Source: an uncultured Lachnospiraceae bacterium
Lineage (GTDB): Bacteria; Bacillota; Clostridia; Lachnospirales; Lachnospiraceae
Reading direction: 5' to 3'
DNA: 64,000 nucleotides
Assembly: GCA_947172645.1 (NCBI GenBank)
Contig: CAMWBY010000003.1
Location: forward strand, 124,001-188,000
Shown piece by piece: positions 8,229 through 17,344 of this stretch; position 1 is the first letter of the stretch; each line of letters starts with the position of its first letter. The position numbers and the translations under genes were made by a program. The notes under the pieces were generated by a model. The model did not search any database, was not told the origin of the DNA, and worked only from the letters and a program-made list of their open reading frames with translations.

Positions 8229-10130
8229 TTAGACAGGCGCCGCCGGGCAGCTATTGTCCGCAGAACGCTCTTCAAAACAGATGCCTCCGCCAAAGCGGTT
8301 GGCGCCGCATCCCTGGCATTGCACCTTGCAGTTGGGGGACGGGGTCTGTGTCTGCGCTTTCTTCCATTCCCGCAGAAGGAAGTCCCTTGTCACACCGCAG
8401 TCTAAGAAATCCCAGGGGAATATCTCGTCGTCCGCCCTTGGCCTTGTAGTGTAAAAGCCAATGTCAAGCCCACAATCTTCGAAACATTCCATCCATATGT
8501 CATTATGGAAATATTCGCTCCAGGAATCAAAGAGACATCCTCTCTTGTAGGCTGCTTCAATGACTTGCGCTATCCTACGGTCGCCTCTGGCGAAAACGCC
8601 TTCCAGTACGCTCACATCCGCCTCGTGCCAGTTATATTTGATGCTTTTTTGATTTAGTTGTTCCACAATGCCCTGCTTCGTCAGGCGGGCTTTTTCCAGG
8701 AACTCTTCCTTCGTGCACATGGGCGCCCACTGGAAGGGAGTAAAGGGTTTCGGAATAAAGAAGGACGTGCTTGTGACAATCTGTACTCTGCCGTTTACCC
8801 GCTTGTCCTTCGGGACAGTTTCGAAGAAAGTAGCGGCAATCTTGTTGGAAAGGTCCCCAATGCCTCTGATATCTTCTTCTGTCTCTGTGGGAAGTCCCAG
8901 CATGAAGTAGAGTTTTACCCTTGTCCATCCTCCCTGGAAAGCCAGCGCGGCGCCTCTTAGAATGACTTCTTCAGTCAATCCTTTGTTGATGACGTCACGC
9001 AGCCTCTGGCTTCCTGCCTCCGGTGCGAATGTCAGGCTGCTCTTCTTCACGTCCTGCACCTTGCCCATGACATCCAGGGAAAAGGCATCGATGCGCAGGG
9101 ACGGCAGTGAAATATTGACATGTTTCGTACCACAATCTTCGATTAGGAAGTCCAACAGTTCATTCAAATGGGAATAGTCACTGGAACTCAAAGAGCTTAA
9201 GGAGATTTCTTCATGCCCTGTATTGCGGAGCATATCAGAGGCATATTCCTTAAGCATGTCCACGCTGCGTTCCCTTACCGGGCGGTACAATTGTCCTGCC
9301 TGGCAGAAACGGCAGCCGCGGATACATCCCCGCTGAATCTCTAAGACGACTCTGTCCTGTGTCACTTTGATAAAAGGGACAACAGGTTTGCGGGGATAAT
9401 AGGTGTTTGTCACATCCATCACGATTTCTTTTAAGATAGTGTCGGGAATATCGTCAAAGAATTTCTTTCTTCCCTGTATCGTGCCGTCTTCATTGTATAG
9501 TTCCTGATAGAACTGCGGCACATAGATTCCGGGAATCTTTGCGGCGCCTTTCAGGAAATCCTGTTTGGTTCCGCCTTGCTCTTTATTCTTACGATACCAG
9601 TCAAACAGGTTGCGGTACTGTGTCTCACCCTCACCGATATAGAACAGGTCAAAAAAATCTGCGATAGGTTCCGGATTATAGGTGCAGGGACCGCCGCCGA
9701 TGACGATGGGGACATCTTCACCCCGGTCCGCCGCGTGAAGCGGTATCTGGGCCAGGTCGAGTATTTGTAAAATATTGGTGTAACACATTTCATACTGGAT
9801 AGTAATGCCAAGAAAGTCCATATCCTTCACAGGTTCCTGGGATTCTAAGCAGAACAGCGGAATATGGTTGTCACGCATGATGCGGTCCAAATCTACCCAA
9901 GGGGAATAGACACGCTCGCACCACACGTCTTCCCATTCGTTTAACATGCTGTATATAATCTGGATGCCTAAGTGGGACATACCGATTTCGTACACGTCAG
10001 GAAAGCACATGGCGAAACGGACTGCCACATGTTCTTTGTCTTTCATGACAGAGTTAACTTCATTGCCAATATAACGTGCAGGCTTCTCCACCTGCATTAA
10101 TATGTCGTCGCTTAACGCTAGTTTTCTCAT
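8229..10130 (-). CDS. TIGR03960 B12-binding-domain radical SAM protein
   Basis: A 633 aa radical SAM enzyme of unknown substrate. Seen: an N-terminal cobalamin-binding-like region (VRFAMCFPDVYEIGMSHLGIQIIY), then the radical SAM cluster motif RGCIRGCRFCQAGQ (CxxxCxxC) near residue 270, the core SAM-binding barrel, and a C-terminal Cys-rich stretch (CKVQCQGCGANRF) that could bind a further metal or RNA. It is paired with the DUF2344 gene, an arrangement conserved across Clostridia. ATG 10130 has AAGGAA upstream. The true reaction is unknown. Confidence 0.93.
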   Translation of the reverse strand: MRKLALSDDILMQVEKPARYIGNEVNSVMKDKEHVAVRFAMCFPDVYEIGMSHLGIQIIYSMLNEWEDVWCERVYSPWVDLDRIMRDNHIPLFCLESQEPVKDMDFLGITIQYEMCYTNILQILDLAQIPLHAADRGEDVPIVIGGGPCTYNPEPIADFFDLFYIGEGETQYRNLFDWYRKNKEQGGTKQDFLKGAAKIPGIYVPQFYQELYNEDGTIQGRKKFFDDIPDTILKEIVMDVTNTYYPRKPVVPFIKVTQDRVVLEIQRGCIRGCRFCQAGQLYRPVRERSVDMLKEYASDMLRNTGHEEISLSSLSSSDYSHLNELLDFLIEDCGTKHVNISLPSLRIDAFSLDVMGKVQDVKKSSLTFAPEAGSQRLRDVINKGLTEEVILRGAALAFQGGWTRVKLYFMLGLPTETEEDIRGIGDLSNKIAATFFETVPKDKRVNGRVQIVTSTSFFIPKPFTPFQWAPMCTKEEFLEKARLTKQGIVEQLNQKSIKYNWHEADVSVLEGVFARGDRRIAQVIEAAYKRGCLFDSWSEYFHNDIWMECFEDCGLDIGFYTTRPRADDEIFPWDFLDCGVTRDFLLREWKKAQTQTPSPNCKVQCQGCGANRFGGGICFEERSADNSCPAAPV

Positions 10131-10167
10131 AGATTGTGATTCCTTATCCTTTAATGGGTGCCATAGG

Positions 10168-10230
10168 CCCCATATTTCTTAACCTGCGAATTTAGGTAGC
10201 GCCGAAAATATTTCGGCATTACTTATTTCC
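10168..10230. repeat. Intergenic repeat/hairpin upstream of the TIGR03960 gene
   Basis: The plus strand holds AACCTGCGAATTT (10181-10193), a block found again at 23796-23808 with similar flanks. A 7-bp perfect hairpin GCCGAAA-ATA-TTTCGGC follows (around 10201-10217). No coding potential is apparent. It separates the unknown gene at 10247 from the radical SAM gene. Confidence 0.5.
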
Positions 10231-10246
10231 AAGTATATAGGATATG

Positions 10247-10660
10247 TCACTCAAAATCAAGCAGTGCCGCCAGTCCGTCTATGGCGTCGTTCCCCTCCCC
10301 GTCATACAGGTGGAAGGTGTCGGCCACAATCATGTTATGGATATCGTTGGTCGTATACTGTCCGATTTTATCCCCTCCTGTGTCGCATAGTAAGAATCCC
10401 ACAAATAATAGGATTGCCAGAATCATGCGGTACTTAAAGGTCCCTTCCGGGAATGCGGGGGCATAGCCCTCTTGTGGCTGTGCATTTTCATACTGCTGCT
10501 CCTGGATGGGAATCCTGCCTCTGCTAAAAAGCGGCGGCTGTGTGTCCGTTCCGTACAAAATATGTTCCCGCTGCCTGATTTTCATACGGTTTCCGTGGTT
10601 TTCTTCCCTTATGTACTGCGCAAGCGCCATTTTCTTTTCCAGAGAAACTTTATGTTCCAT
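10247..10660 (-). CDS. Hypothetical single-pass membrane protein
   Basis: A 137 aa protein with no family that I recognise. Seen: a charged cytosolic-looking N-terminus of about 75 residues rich in Gln, Arg and Glu, one hydrophobic segment (MILAILLFVGFLLC, about 79-92), and an acidic C-terminal part DTFHLYDGEGNDAIDGLAALLDFE that would lie outside the membrane. AGGA lies upstream of ATG 10660. It follows the second ABC gene by about 33 nt and may be the last gene of the extended his/ABC transcript; a link in function is only a guess. Confidence 0.65.
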   Translation of the reverse strand: MEHKVSLEKKMALAQYIREENHGNRMKIRQREHILYGTDTQPPLFSRGRIPIQEQQYENAQPQEGYAPAFPEGTFKYRMILAILLFVGFLLCDTGGDKIGQYTTNDIHNMIVADTFHLYDGEGNDAIDGLAALLDFE

Positions 10661-10693
10661 ATATAGTCCGTCCTGTAGGAGTGTTGCTTTATT

Positions 10694-12382
10694 TTATGAT
10701 GACAGGCCGGAAAAAAGAACGTTGTAAACCGAAGGATATTCTTCCGGTTTATATTGCTTTATCTCCCCATCCTTCACCAATATAATCTCATCCGCCCTCT
10801 TAGCATATGCCTGGTCATGGGTGATATAGATGACTGTCCTGCCCTCCAAATGTAAAAGCTTTTCCATTGCACAGCGGGCGGCTTCTTTGTCCAGGCAGCT
10901 TGTGGGCTCGTCCGCCAGGATGATTTGCGCGTCGCAGGACAGTCCCCTTGCAATATTGACCCGCTTGGCTTCCCCGCCGGATAGCTGTGCCGGAATTTTC
11001 CCGCATATCGATTCCGTATCATGGAATTGGAGTTCCTGCAATAAACTTTTTGCGGAATCCGGCTCAAATCCGGCTTTGCCATAAGAGATATTTTCCGAAA
11101 CAGTATGTCCCTGGAATAATAGTTCATCCGCCGGTATGTATGCCACTTTCATTCCAAAGTCAAGTACCTTGTTGTCCTGGCACTGATACAGGCCGGCCAT
11201 CGCTTTCAACAGGGTGCTTTTGCCGCCGCCGTTTTCCCCGACGACAGCCACTTTGCTTCCCAGGGGGATGCGGCAGCATGCGTCTTTGATAATTTCCTTA
11301 TCTCCTGCCGATATGGATACATGTTTAAGAACAAGACAGTCATTTTGTATGCTCATGACAGGATGGGGTTGTTCCTTCAGGACATCATCCAGTTTCCCGA
11401 TGGGCACAAGGGAGTCGGGCAGCCGGGAGACATTCATGCCAAATCCCTTTGTTTTCGCCGTCAGGTTGTCAAACGTCGAAAAAGAGGAGGCGGCATCGTC
11501 GGCATAGGAACGGAATACCGACTGCCTCACCATAAAACTGTACACGAGCCCTGTCCTAAAGATGCCGTGTATGCTTACAAGGCAGAAATCCAGTAAAGCG
11601 CCTGCCAGCATTTTCCGCTCTTGGGTCAGAAACCATTGACGTCTTGCATCTATATATAATTTCTCCATCCAATCTCCTGTCTGGTTATGCTGATGGAATG
11701 GAAGCTGCCCTAACAGCGAACGCACTCTTCTGATGCCTTCCGCCCTGTCTTCTTGTAGTTTCCTGGTATAATCCCTGTTATATCGGAATTGCAGCCGCAC
11801 AAAAATCAGTTCTATACCCACAAGCATAACGATAAGGATACCAAATATACTGGACAGGTGGTACAGCATTACCATTAATGCGATGACTGCCACGCCGTTT
11901 CCGAGCATGTCCGCAAGGGAGAAATAGAACCCCATGATATTCCCTGTTCCCGCCGCAATCCGGTTGAACAGGTCATCGTCATTGTGGGCGGCATGGACGG
12001 AGGCAACGGAAAGTTCGCTTAGCTCTTTAAAGCTGTTCCTGGAGGCGTGAAATGCAAATTTGGTCACCCAGGCGTCACCGTACACGTTAATAAAATACAT
12101 TACCCCAAAGTTAAAGCCGAAAACACAGGCCCCGCCCAGGGCAGTCCATAACAGAGCCTGCACATCATTTCCTGCGACGGCCTGGAAGCCGCATTTTAAA
12201 ATAACCGGCATCATCAATGCCGTCTCGGCATTGAACAGTATAATCGTCATTAGTAAAAAGTAAAGCTGCCTTCTCTTGCCTTTCATCAGCCGTTGCCCTA
12301 ATCGGAAGACAGCCAATATATTTTTGTTTTTATCATTATTTTTACTGTTGGATTTCGTAACGCCTTCTCTTATATTTCCCAT
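10694..12382 (-). CDS. ABC exporter half-transporter, second subunit
   Basis: A 562 aa membrane-plus-ATPase protein of the exporter type. A transmembrane domain fills about residues 40-320. The ATPase domain follows with Walker A GENGGGKST, signature LSGGEAKR, Walker B IILADEPTSCLD with the catalytic Glu, and H-loop ITHD. The usual Q-loop Gln is replaced (VAYIPADE in place of a PQ). ATG 12380-12382 is 1 nt after the stop of the partner gene, with GGGAG 8 nt upstream, so it is translationally coupled. It should form a heterodimer with the protein at 12384-14006. The substrate is unknown. Confidence 0.88.
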   Translation of the reverse strand: MGNIREGVTKSNSKNNDKNKNILAVFRLGQRLMKGKRRQLYFLLMTIILFNAETALMMPVILKCGFQAVAGNDVQALLWTALGGACVFGFNFGVMYFINVYGDAWVTKFAFHASRNSFKELSELSVASVHAAHNDDDLFNRIAAGTGNIMGFYFSLADMLGNGVAVIALMVMLYHLSSIFGILIVMLVGIELIFVRLQFRYNRDYTRKLQEDRAEGIRRVRSLLGQLPFHQHNQTGDWMEKLYIDARRQWFLTQERKMLAGALLDFCLVSIHGIFRTGLVYSFMVRQSVFRSYADDAASSFSTFDNLTAKTKGFGMNVSRLPDSLVPIGKLDDVLKEQPHPVMSIQNDCLVLKHVSISAGDKEIIKDACCRIPLGSKVAVVGENGGGKSTLLKAMAGLYQCQDNKVLDFGMKVAYIPADELLFQGHTVSENISYGKAGFEPDSAKSLLQELQFHDTESICGKIPAQLSGGEAKRVNIARGLSCDAQIILADEPTSCLDKEAARCAMEKLLHLEGRTVIYITHDQAYAKRADEIILVKDGEIKQYKPEEYPSVYNVLFSGLSS

Positions 12383-12383
12383 G

Positions 12384-14006
12384 TCAGATACTCCCTGCCC
12401 CCTCTCTTTGAATCCGTACCAGTATGTCGCACAGGCTGAGCGCTGCCGGGTTATGGGAGACAAGAATCAATATCTTGTTTTCCTTTGTCACTTCATCGAT
12501 TAAGTTATGTAATACAAAGCTCTCTGCATCGGAGGACATGGCGTTAGTGGCTTCGTCCAGGATGAATACTTCTTTGTCTGTATAGAAGCATCGGGCAAGA
12601 CATATTTTCTGGCGTTCGCCGCTTGACAGGCCGCTTTCGTCCAGAGCCTGCCCTTCCTTTGCCACGGCTAGTTTTTCAATGCCTGTTTTCCGGAGAGCTT
12701 CTGTATACCTTTTTTCATCTGTCTGTGAGCCGTCCGCTGTCAGCGTGATATTTTCTTTCAGGCTTACCGGCAGGAGGACGGGACTTTGCGGCAGATACAG
12801 GATATGGGACCACAAGTCCTGCCTGTCAAGGGATTCCAGCCTGTGGCCGTTGACAAGACATTCCCCTGTGTATCCTGGCAGCTCCCCCAGTAGAATTTTT
12901 AGCAGGGTGGTTTTGCCTATGCCGGATTCACCGCATATGCCTGTAACACTCCCGGACTGTGCCAATAACTTATCCATCCGGCAGTTACATTGCCCTGTCC
13001 GGTAGCCGTATGTGATATCCGACGCCTCAATCAGACTTATACGCTCCTTGAGCAGTTCTTTTGGGCAGCTTGACACATTCTCCGCTTCCTGAGTAACCAT
13101 TCCGTTTTGCTTAAGAAACGTATTCATATTTTGTTCTATTCCAATTAATTTTTTATGTTGGGAAACACAGTTCGGAATTTGCAGCAGACTTTCCGCAAGA
13201 CTGGGCAAAAGCATCGTGAGCGCAAGCAGCTTCGGAAGTGTGAACTGTCCCCTGATGGTCAGCATCCCGAAATAGATGATGGCAGCCAAAGTAATTCCCA
13301 CGCTCCCAAACCGCATGCATATCCTCGCGGTGTTCGTATATTTTCCCAAGAGAATCTGCGACTGTTGATTTTCGTCCACTTGTTCTTCGAATTTCTTATA
13401 TACCCCGGAATGCAAGAACGGAAGGATTTCCTTGCACCTTAAGTAGTTCCACATCTCGCCGTAGACGGCGTTCATCTTCTCGTTGGATGCTTTCGCCGCA
13501 TCGGGAATCTTGCGGCTGCTCTTCCACATGAGAAAAAGCGCGGTTACGGTAACTGCGAGGCAGAGAAACAGGGCCGTTATGCTGATGGAACTGACATAGG
13601 CGCTGAGGATGAGGGAAACGCCCAGTATTCGGCTGCATTCGAGCACCCAGTCCGTTCGCTGTGTAACGAAATCGTTTACTGTATTCTGGATAAGCACAAA
13701 AGCCTGCTCTCCGCCGCTACCCCTTGTGCGACTTGACGAAATGAGCCGGTCTTCAAGCCGGATTACTTGTTTACGATACAGAGCGTATCTTAGTTTCTGT
13801 CGGAGGATATCCAGCAGCGCGCCTGCAAGTATGGACAGGACAAACAGGATTAACAGATGGGGCGCATAGTCCCCGTCCTGCAAGACGTCTTCCACAATTT
13901 TTTTGAGCAGGAATACGGACAGGACGGAATTGAACGCGCTTGTCAGAATTGTCAGAAAAATGCAGTTGAACCATAGAGTTGTCTGGAGTTTTAATATTGG
14001 TCTCAT
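12384..14006 (-). CDS. ABC exporter half-transporter, first subunit
   Basis: A 540 aa half-transporter. The membrane domain spans about residues 1-310 (several segments, e.g. LLILFVLSILAGALL and LILSAYVSSISITALFLCLA). The ATPase domain has Walker A GESGIGKTT, Q-loop LYLPQSP, signature LSSGERQK (altered from LSGGQ), Walker B VFILDEATNAMS and H-loop VSHN. ATG 14004-14006 lies 1 nt after the hisIE stop, with AGAGGTGAA, overlapping the hisIE stop, as ribosome binding site. The altered signature here and the missing Q-loop Gln in its partner suggest an asymmetric heterodimer. Why it is coupled to histidine synthesis is unclear. Confidence 0.88.
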   Translation of the reverse strand: MRPILKLQTTLWFNCIFLTILTSAFNSVLSVFLLKKIVEDVLQDGDYAPHLLILFVLSILAGALLDILRQKLRYALYRKQVIRLEDRLISSSRTRGSGGEQAFVLIQNTVNDFVTQRTDWVLECSRILGVSLILSAYVSSISITALFLCLAVTVTALFLMWKSSRKIPDAAKASNEKMNAVYGEMWNYLRCKEILPFLHSGVYKKFEEQVDENQQSQILLGKYTNTARICMRFGSVGITLAAIIYFGMLTIRGQFTLPKLLALTMLLPSLAESLLQIPNCVSQHKKLIGIEQNMNTFLKQNGMVTQEAENVSSCPKELLKERISLIEASDITYGYRTGQCNCRMDKLLAQSGSVTGICGESGIGKTTLLKILLGELPGYTGECLVNGHRLESLDRQDLWSHILYLPQSPVLLPVSLKENITLTADGSQTDEKRYTEALRKTGIEKLAVAKEGQALDESGLSSGERQKICLARCFYTDKEVFILDEATNAMSSDAESFVLHNLIDEVTKENKILILVSHNPAALSLCDILVRIQREGAGSI

Positions 14007-14007
14007 T

Positions 14008-15291
14008 TCACCTCTGCGCAAGTTCCGCGGTAATCTCTTCCCAGGTAACATTTTTTTCCGCCATTAGAACCATCATATGATAAAGGAAATCGGCAATCTC
14101 ATATTTTACTTCATTTGCATTGGGATTTTTGGCGGCGATTACGATTTCCGTCGCCTCTTCGCCTAGTTTCTTTAAAATCTTATCCACGCCTTTTTCAAAC
14201 AGATAGTTTGTGTAGGAACCCTCTTTTGGATGGATTTTCCTGTCCTTAATGACATCAAAAACCTGTTCGAATACTTTAAGCGGATTAGACTCTTCATATT
14301 CTTTTGCCATAATCTCATTAAAAAAGCAGGAATGGGAACCGGTATGGCAAGCCGCGCCAATCTGGGATACCTTGGCAAGGATGGTGTCTTTATCGCAGTC
14401 TGCCGTCAGCGACTTCACGTACTGATAATGTCCGCTTGTCTCCCCCTTAACCCACAGTTCTTCCCGGCTCCGGCTATAATATGTCATCTTGCCTGTCTTG
14501 AGGGTCATATTGTAGGCTTCCTCGTTCATGTACGCCACCATCAGCACTTCGTCTGTCTTGTAATCCTGCACCACCACGGTTACATGCCCGTCAGAATTTA
14601 ACTTAAACTCTTCCCACCGGATAACAGGTTCGAAAGTGTTGACCGGAATGTTGTTATTCTGGCACAGAGATTTGACTGCAAGCAGCTCTTTCACATTCTG
14701 GTTGATGGCGTAACCGGAAATGCCGCAGATGTTTTCATTGGAAAGAAGCTCCAGTATCTTATCCAAAGACACCTCCGGCACAGAAGCAATCATCGGGAAC
14801 CTGGACCTGCTGATGGCGTCTTTCAGTTCCTTTTCTTTCACCAGGATTATTTCGCTTACATACTGTTCCAGCAAATCTTCATTGCGGACAATTGCGTCGG
14901 CTTCCGACACACACGCTACAATCTTGTCCTTGCCGAATTTCTTGGAAACTTCTTCGGTAATCTCTACATTGCCGGGTTTGGAGTAATTTAATGCCGCTTT
15001 CCGGCATCCGGCGTAGAGAAGCTTCTTGATATCCTCCATGCGCTTTACATTGCCAGCGCCGATAACCGGAATTTCAGCTTCATTACAGATTGCTTTGATG
15101 ACGTCCAACGCTTCCTCATGCTCTGCATCGCTGTCAGACATATCATAGACAATCATTTCGTCCGCGTTATTGTCACTGTAATATTTCGCCAATGCTACCG
15201 GGTTCGTGTCGATAATGGTGCTGTCCGAAAATCCTTTTACGGCATCTCCTTTATATAAATAAATACATGGTATAAATTTTTTGTAGAGCAT
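14008..15291 (-). CDS. hisIE: HisIE with N-terminal inactive HisF-like domain
   Basis: A 427 aa bifunctional phosphoribosyl-AMP cyclohydrolase / phosphoribosyl-ATP pyrophosphatase for steps 2 and 3 of histidine synthesis. Residues 1 to about 205 resemble the HisA/HisF barrel (LYKKFIPCIYLYKGDAVKGF), but the HisF Asp of IPCLD is Tyr here, and the second catalytic Asp region reads VACVSEAD. HisI follows with TADCDKD and ACHTGSHSCFF (zinc Cys and Mg Asp residues), then HisE with GVDKILKKLGEEATE. ATG 15289-15291 has GGGGAAAAT upstream. Separate hisA, hisF and hisH are not in this window. Confidence 0.93.
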   Translation of the reverse strand: MLYKKFIPCIYLYKGDAVKGFSDSTIIDTNPVALAKYYSDNNADEMIVYDMSDSDAEHEEALDVIKAICNEAEIPVIGAGNVKRMEDIKKLLYAGCRKAALNYSKPGNVEITEEVSKKFGKDKIVACVSEADAIVRNEDLLEQYVSEIILVKEKELKDAISRSRFPMIASVPEVSLDKILELLSNENICGISGYAINQNVKELLAVKSLCQNNNIPVNTFEPVIRWEEFKLNSDGHVTVVVQDYKTDEVLMVAYMNEEAYNMTLKTGKMTYYSRSREELWVKGETSGHYQYVKSLTADCDKDTILAKVSQIGAACHTGSHSCFFNEIMAKEYEESNPLKVFEQVFDVIKDRKIHPKEGSYTNYLFEKGVDKILKKLGEEATEIVIAAKNPNANEVKYEIADFLYHMMVLMAEKNVTWEEITAELAQR

Positions 15292-15352
15292 ATTTTCCCC
15301 GATTCCTGCGCTGCTTTTTGCGCATAACCTTTTCCTTTCCGCGACTGTATGA

Positions 15353-15940
15353 TTACAGCGCACCTTTTGTACTCAATACCCCTTCAATCCTTGTGTCATA
15401 GGAAACCGCATGGTCGAGGGCTTTACCGAACGCCTTGAACATGGCTTCAGCCATATGGTGCGTGTTCTCGCCATGAAGCATTTTGATGTGGAGATTCATG
15501 CCTGCGCCGTAGCTTACGGCATAGAAAAATTCACGTACAAGTTCCGTGTCAAGCCCGCCGACGCGCTCCGCAGGAAATACGCAGTCATATACGAAATAGG
15601 GTCTGCCGCAAAGGTCAATGGCGCACAGGCAGAGCGCATCGTCCATTGGCAGCATAAAAGAACCGTAACGTCTGATGCCCGCCTTATCTCCAATCGCTTC
15701 GCGGATTGCATTTCCGAGTACGATTCCTGTATCTTCCACCGTATGATGCCCGTCCACTTCCAAATCCCCATTGACCGATAGAGTTAGGTCGAAAAAACCA
15801 TGTTTTGAGAACCCCTCCAACATATGGTTAAAAAAGCCTATCCCTGTGTCAACCTGGCTGATGCCTGTCCCGTCAATTGCAAGAGACAGCTCAATGTCCG
15901 TCTCTTTTGTCTTTCTATTAATATTTGCTATCCTGGGCAT
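15353..15940 (-). CDS. hisB: Imidazoleglycerol-phosphate dehydratase
   Basis: A 195 aa single-function HisB catalysing dehydration of imidazole glycerol phosphate in histidine synthesis. Seen: the metal-binding signatures DGHHTVEDTGI and HMAEAMFKAFGKAL with the preceding NTHH, and an N-terminal TGIGFFNHMLEGFSKHGFF. The last motif has Asn where many HisB proteins have Asp (FFDHML). Length matches monofunctional bacterial HisB. ATG 15940 has GGAG 5 nt upstream. Located between hisD and hisIE in the operon with short gaps. Confidence 0.97.
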   Translation of the reverse strand: MPRIANINRKTKETDIELSLAIDGTGISQVDTGIGFFNHMLEGFSKHGFFDLTLSVNGDLEVDGHHTVEDTGIVLGNAIREAIGDKAGIRRYGSFMLPMDDALCLCAIDLCGRPYFVYDCVFPAERVGGLDTELVREFFYAVSYGAGMNLHIKMLHGENTHHMAEAMFKAFGKALDHAVSYDTRIEGVLSTKGAL

Positions 15941-16027
15941 AATTACTCCTTACTAAAATTTATTTCTGCGGGCAACCTGGCCCAAATCATTCCTATCCTT
16001 GTTCCACAGAGACTGTGAACCGAGTTG

Positions 16028-17323
16028 CTATATGTCCGTAAACCGTACCCTGACCGAGTTGGCATGCGCCGTAAGCCCTTCCTTCTCGGCAAACAGTTCA
16101 ATATCCTCATGTGCCTGTTCCAATGCTTCCCTGGAATAGGAAATAATACTTGTCTTTTTCGTGAAGTCATCCACATTAAGCGGTGAAAAGAATTTCGCCG
16201 TGCCGTTGGTGGGAAGGATATGGTTAGGTCCGGCATAATAGTCTCCCAACGGTTCGGAAGAATATTCGCCTAAGAAAACAGCGCCTGCATTATGGATTTT
16301 TGTCATGACGGCATAGGGGTCTTTCGTCAGAATCTCCACATGTTCCGAAGCGATGGCGTCCGCCGCCATAATAGCGTCCTCCATGGAATCCGCCAACAAG
16401 ATATATCCGTAATTATCCAATGATTTCCGGATAATCTCTGCCCTGGAAAGCTCTTTCAGGAAGCCTTCAATCTGGCCGTTTACTTCCCCGGCAAGTTTTT
16501 CATCGGTGGTGATGAGGATGGCGCTTGCGAGTTCGTCGTGCTCCGCCTGGGAAAGCAGGTCAGCCGCCACATAACGGGGATTTGCAGTCTCGTCTGCAAT
16601 GACCAGAATCTCACTTGGCCCTGCGATGGAATCAATGCTGACATATCCGAAACATGCTTTCTTAGCGAGCGCAACAAAGATATTGCCCGGCCCGGTAATC
16701 TTATCTACCTTCGGAATGGTTTCGGTTCCGAAGGCCATAGCGGCGATAGCCTGTGCACCGCCCACCTTATATATTTCGTCCACACCGGCAATCTTCGCTG
16801 CCGCCAATGTGCCCGGATTTACTTTTCCGTCGGCGCCCGCCGGGGTCGTCATGATGATTTTACCCACGCCTGCGACTTTGGCGGGAATCACGTTCATAAG
16901 CACGCTGCTCGGATAGGCGGCTTTACCGCCGGGCACATAGACGCCGGATACCGCAATAGGGAGAATCTTCTGCCCTAAAATACTGCCGTCCGGTTTTGGG
17001 TCTATCCAACTGTTGCGAAGCTGCTTCTTGTGGTAGCGGGCGATATTGTCGGCAGACTTCTTCATCACTTCCACAAAACGGGCGTCGATGGCGCATAATG
17101 CTTCTTCGATTTCCGCATCGCTCACGCGCATATTATTTCTGTCAATCTCCCACTTGTCAAATTCCTTCGTGTAGGAAAAGACCGCCTCATCGCCCCTCTC
17201 ACGCACATTTTTTATAATACCGGCAACGACGTCTTCATATTCAGAATAATTGTTAGGGCTTCTCTTTAACAAGCTGTCCAATAAATCTTTCTGCGTGTCC
17301 GCAGTCAATCTCACTGTTCTCAT
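16028..17323 (-). CDS. hisD: Histidinol dehydrogenase
   Basis: A 431 aa zinc enzyme that carries out the last two oxidation steps to L-histidine with NAD. Seen: GSILGQKILPIAVSGVYVPGGKAAYPSSVLM, the SEHVEILTKDP stretch and the YAGPNHILPTNGTAKFFSPL region with the catalytic and zinc His residues. Start is ATG 17321-17323, with GAGG 6 nt upstream; the in-frame ATG four codons earlier overlaps this Shine-Dalgarno. It follows the SIMPL gene by 21 nt in the his operon. Confidence 0.97.
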   Translation of the reverse strand: MRTVRLTADTQKDLLDSLLKRSPNNYSEYEDVVAGIIKNVRERGDEAVFSYTKEFDKWEIDRNNMRVSDAEIEEALCAIDARFVEVMKKSADNIARYHKKQLRNSWIDPKPDGSILGQKILPIAVSGVYVPGGKAAYPSSVLMNVIPAKVAGVGKIIMTTPAGADGKVNPGTLAAAKIAGVDEIYKVGGAQAIAAMAFGTETIPKVDKITGPGNIFVALAKKACFGYVSIDSIAGPSEILVIADETANPRYVAADLLSQAEHDELASAILITTDEKLAGEVNGQIEGFLKELSRAEIIRKSLDNYGYILLADSMEDAIMAADAIASEHVEILTKDPYAVMTKIHNAGAVFLGEYSSEPLGDYYAGPNHILPTNGTAKFFSPLNVDDFTKKTSIISYSREALEQAHEDIELFAEKEGLTAHANSVRVRFTDI

Positions 17324-17344
17324 AAGATACCTCATTCTTCTCGC

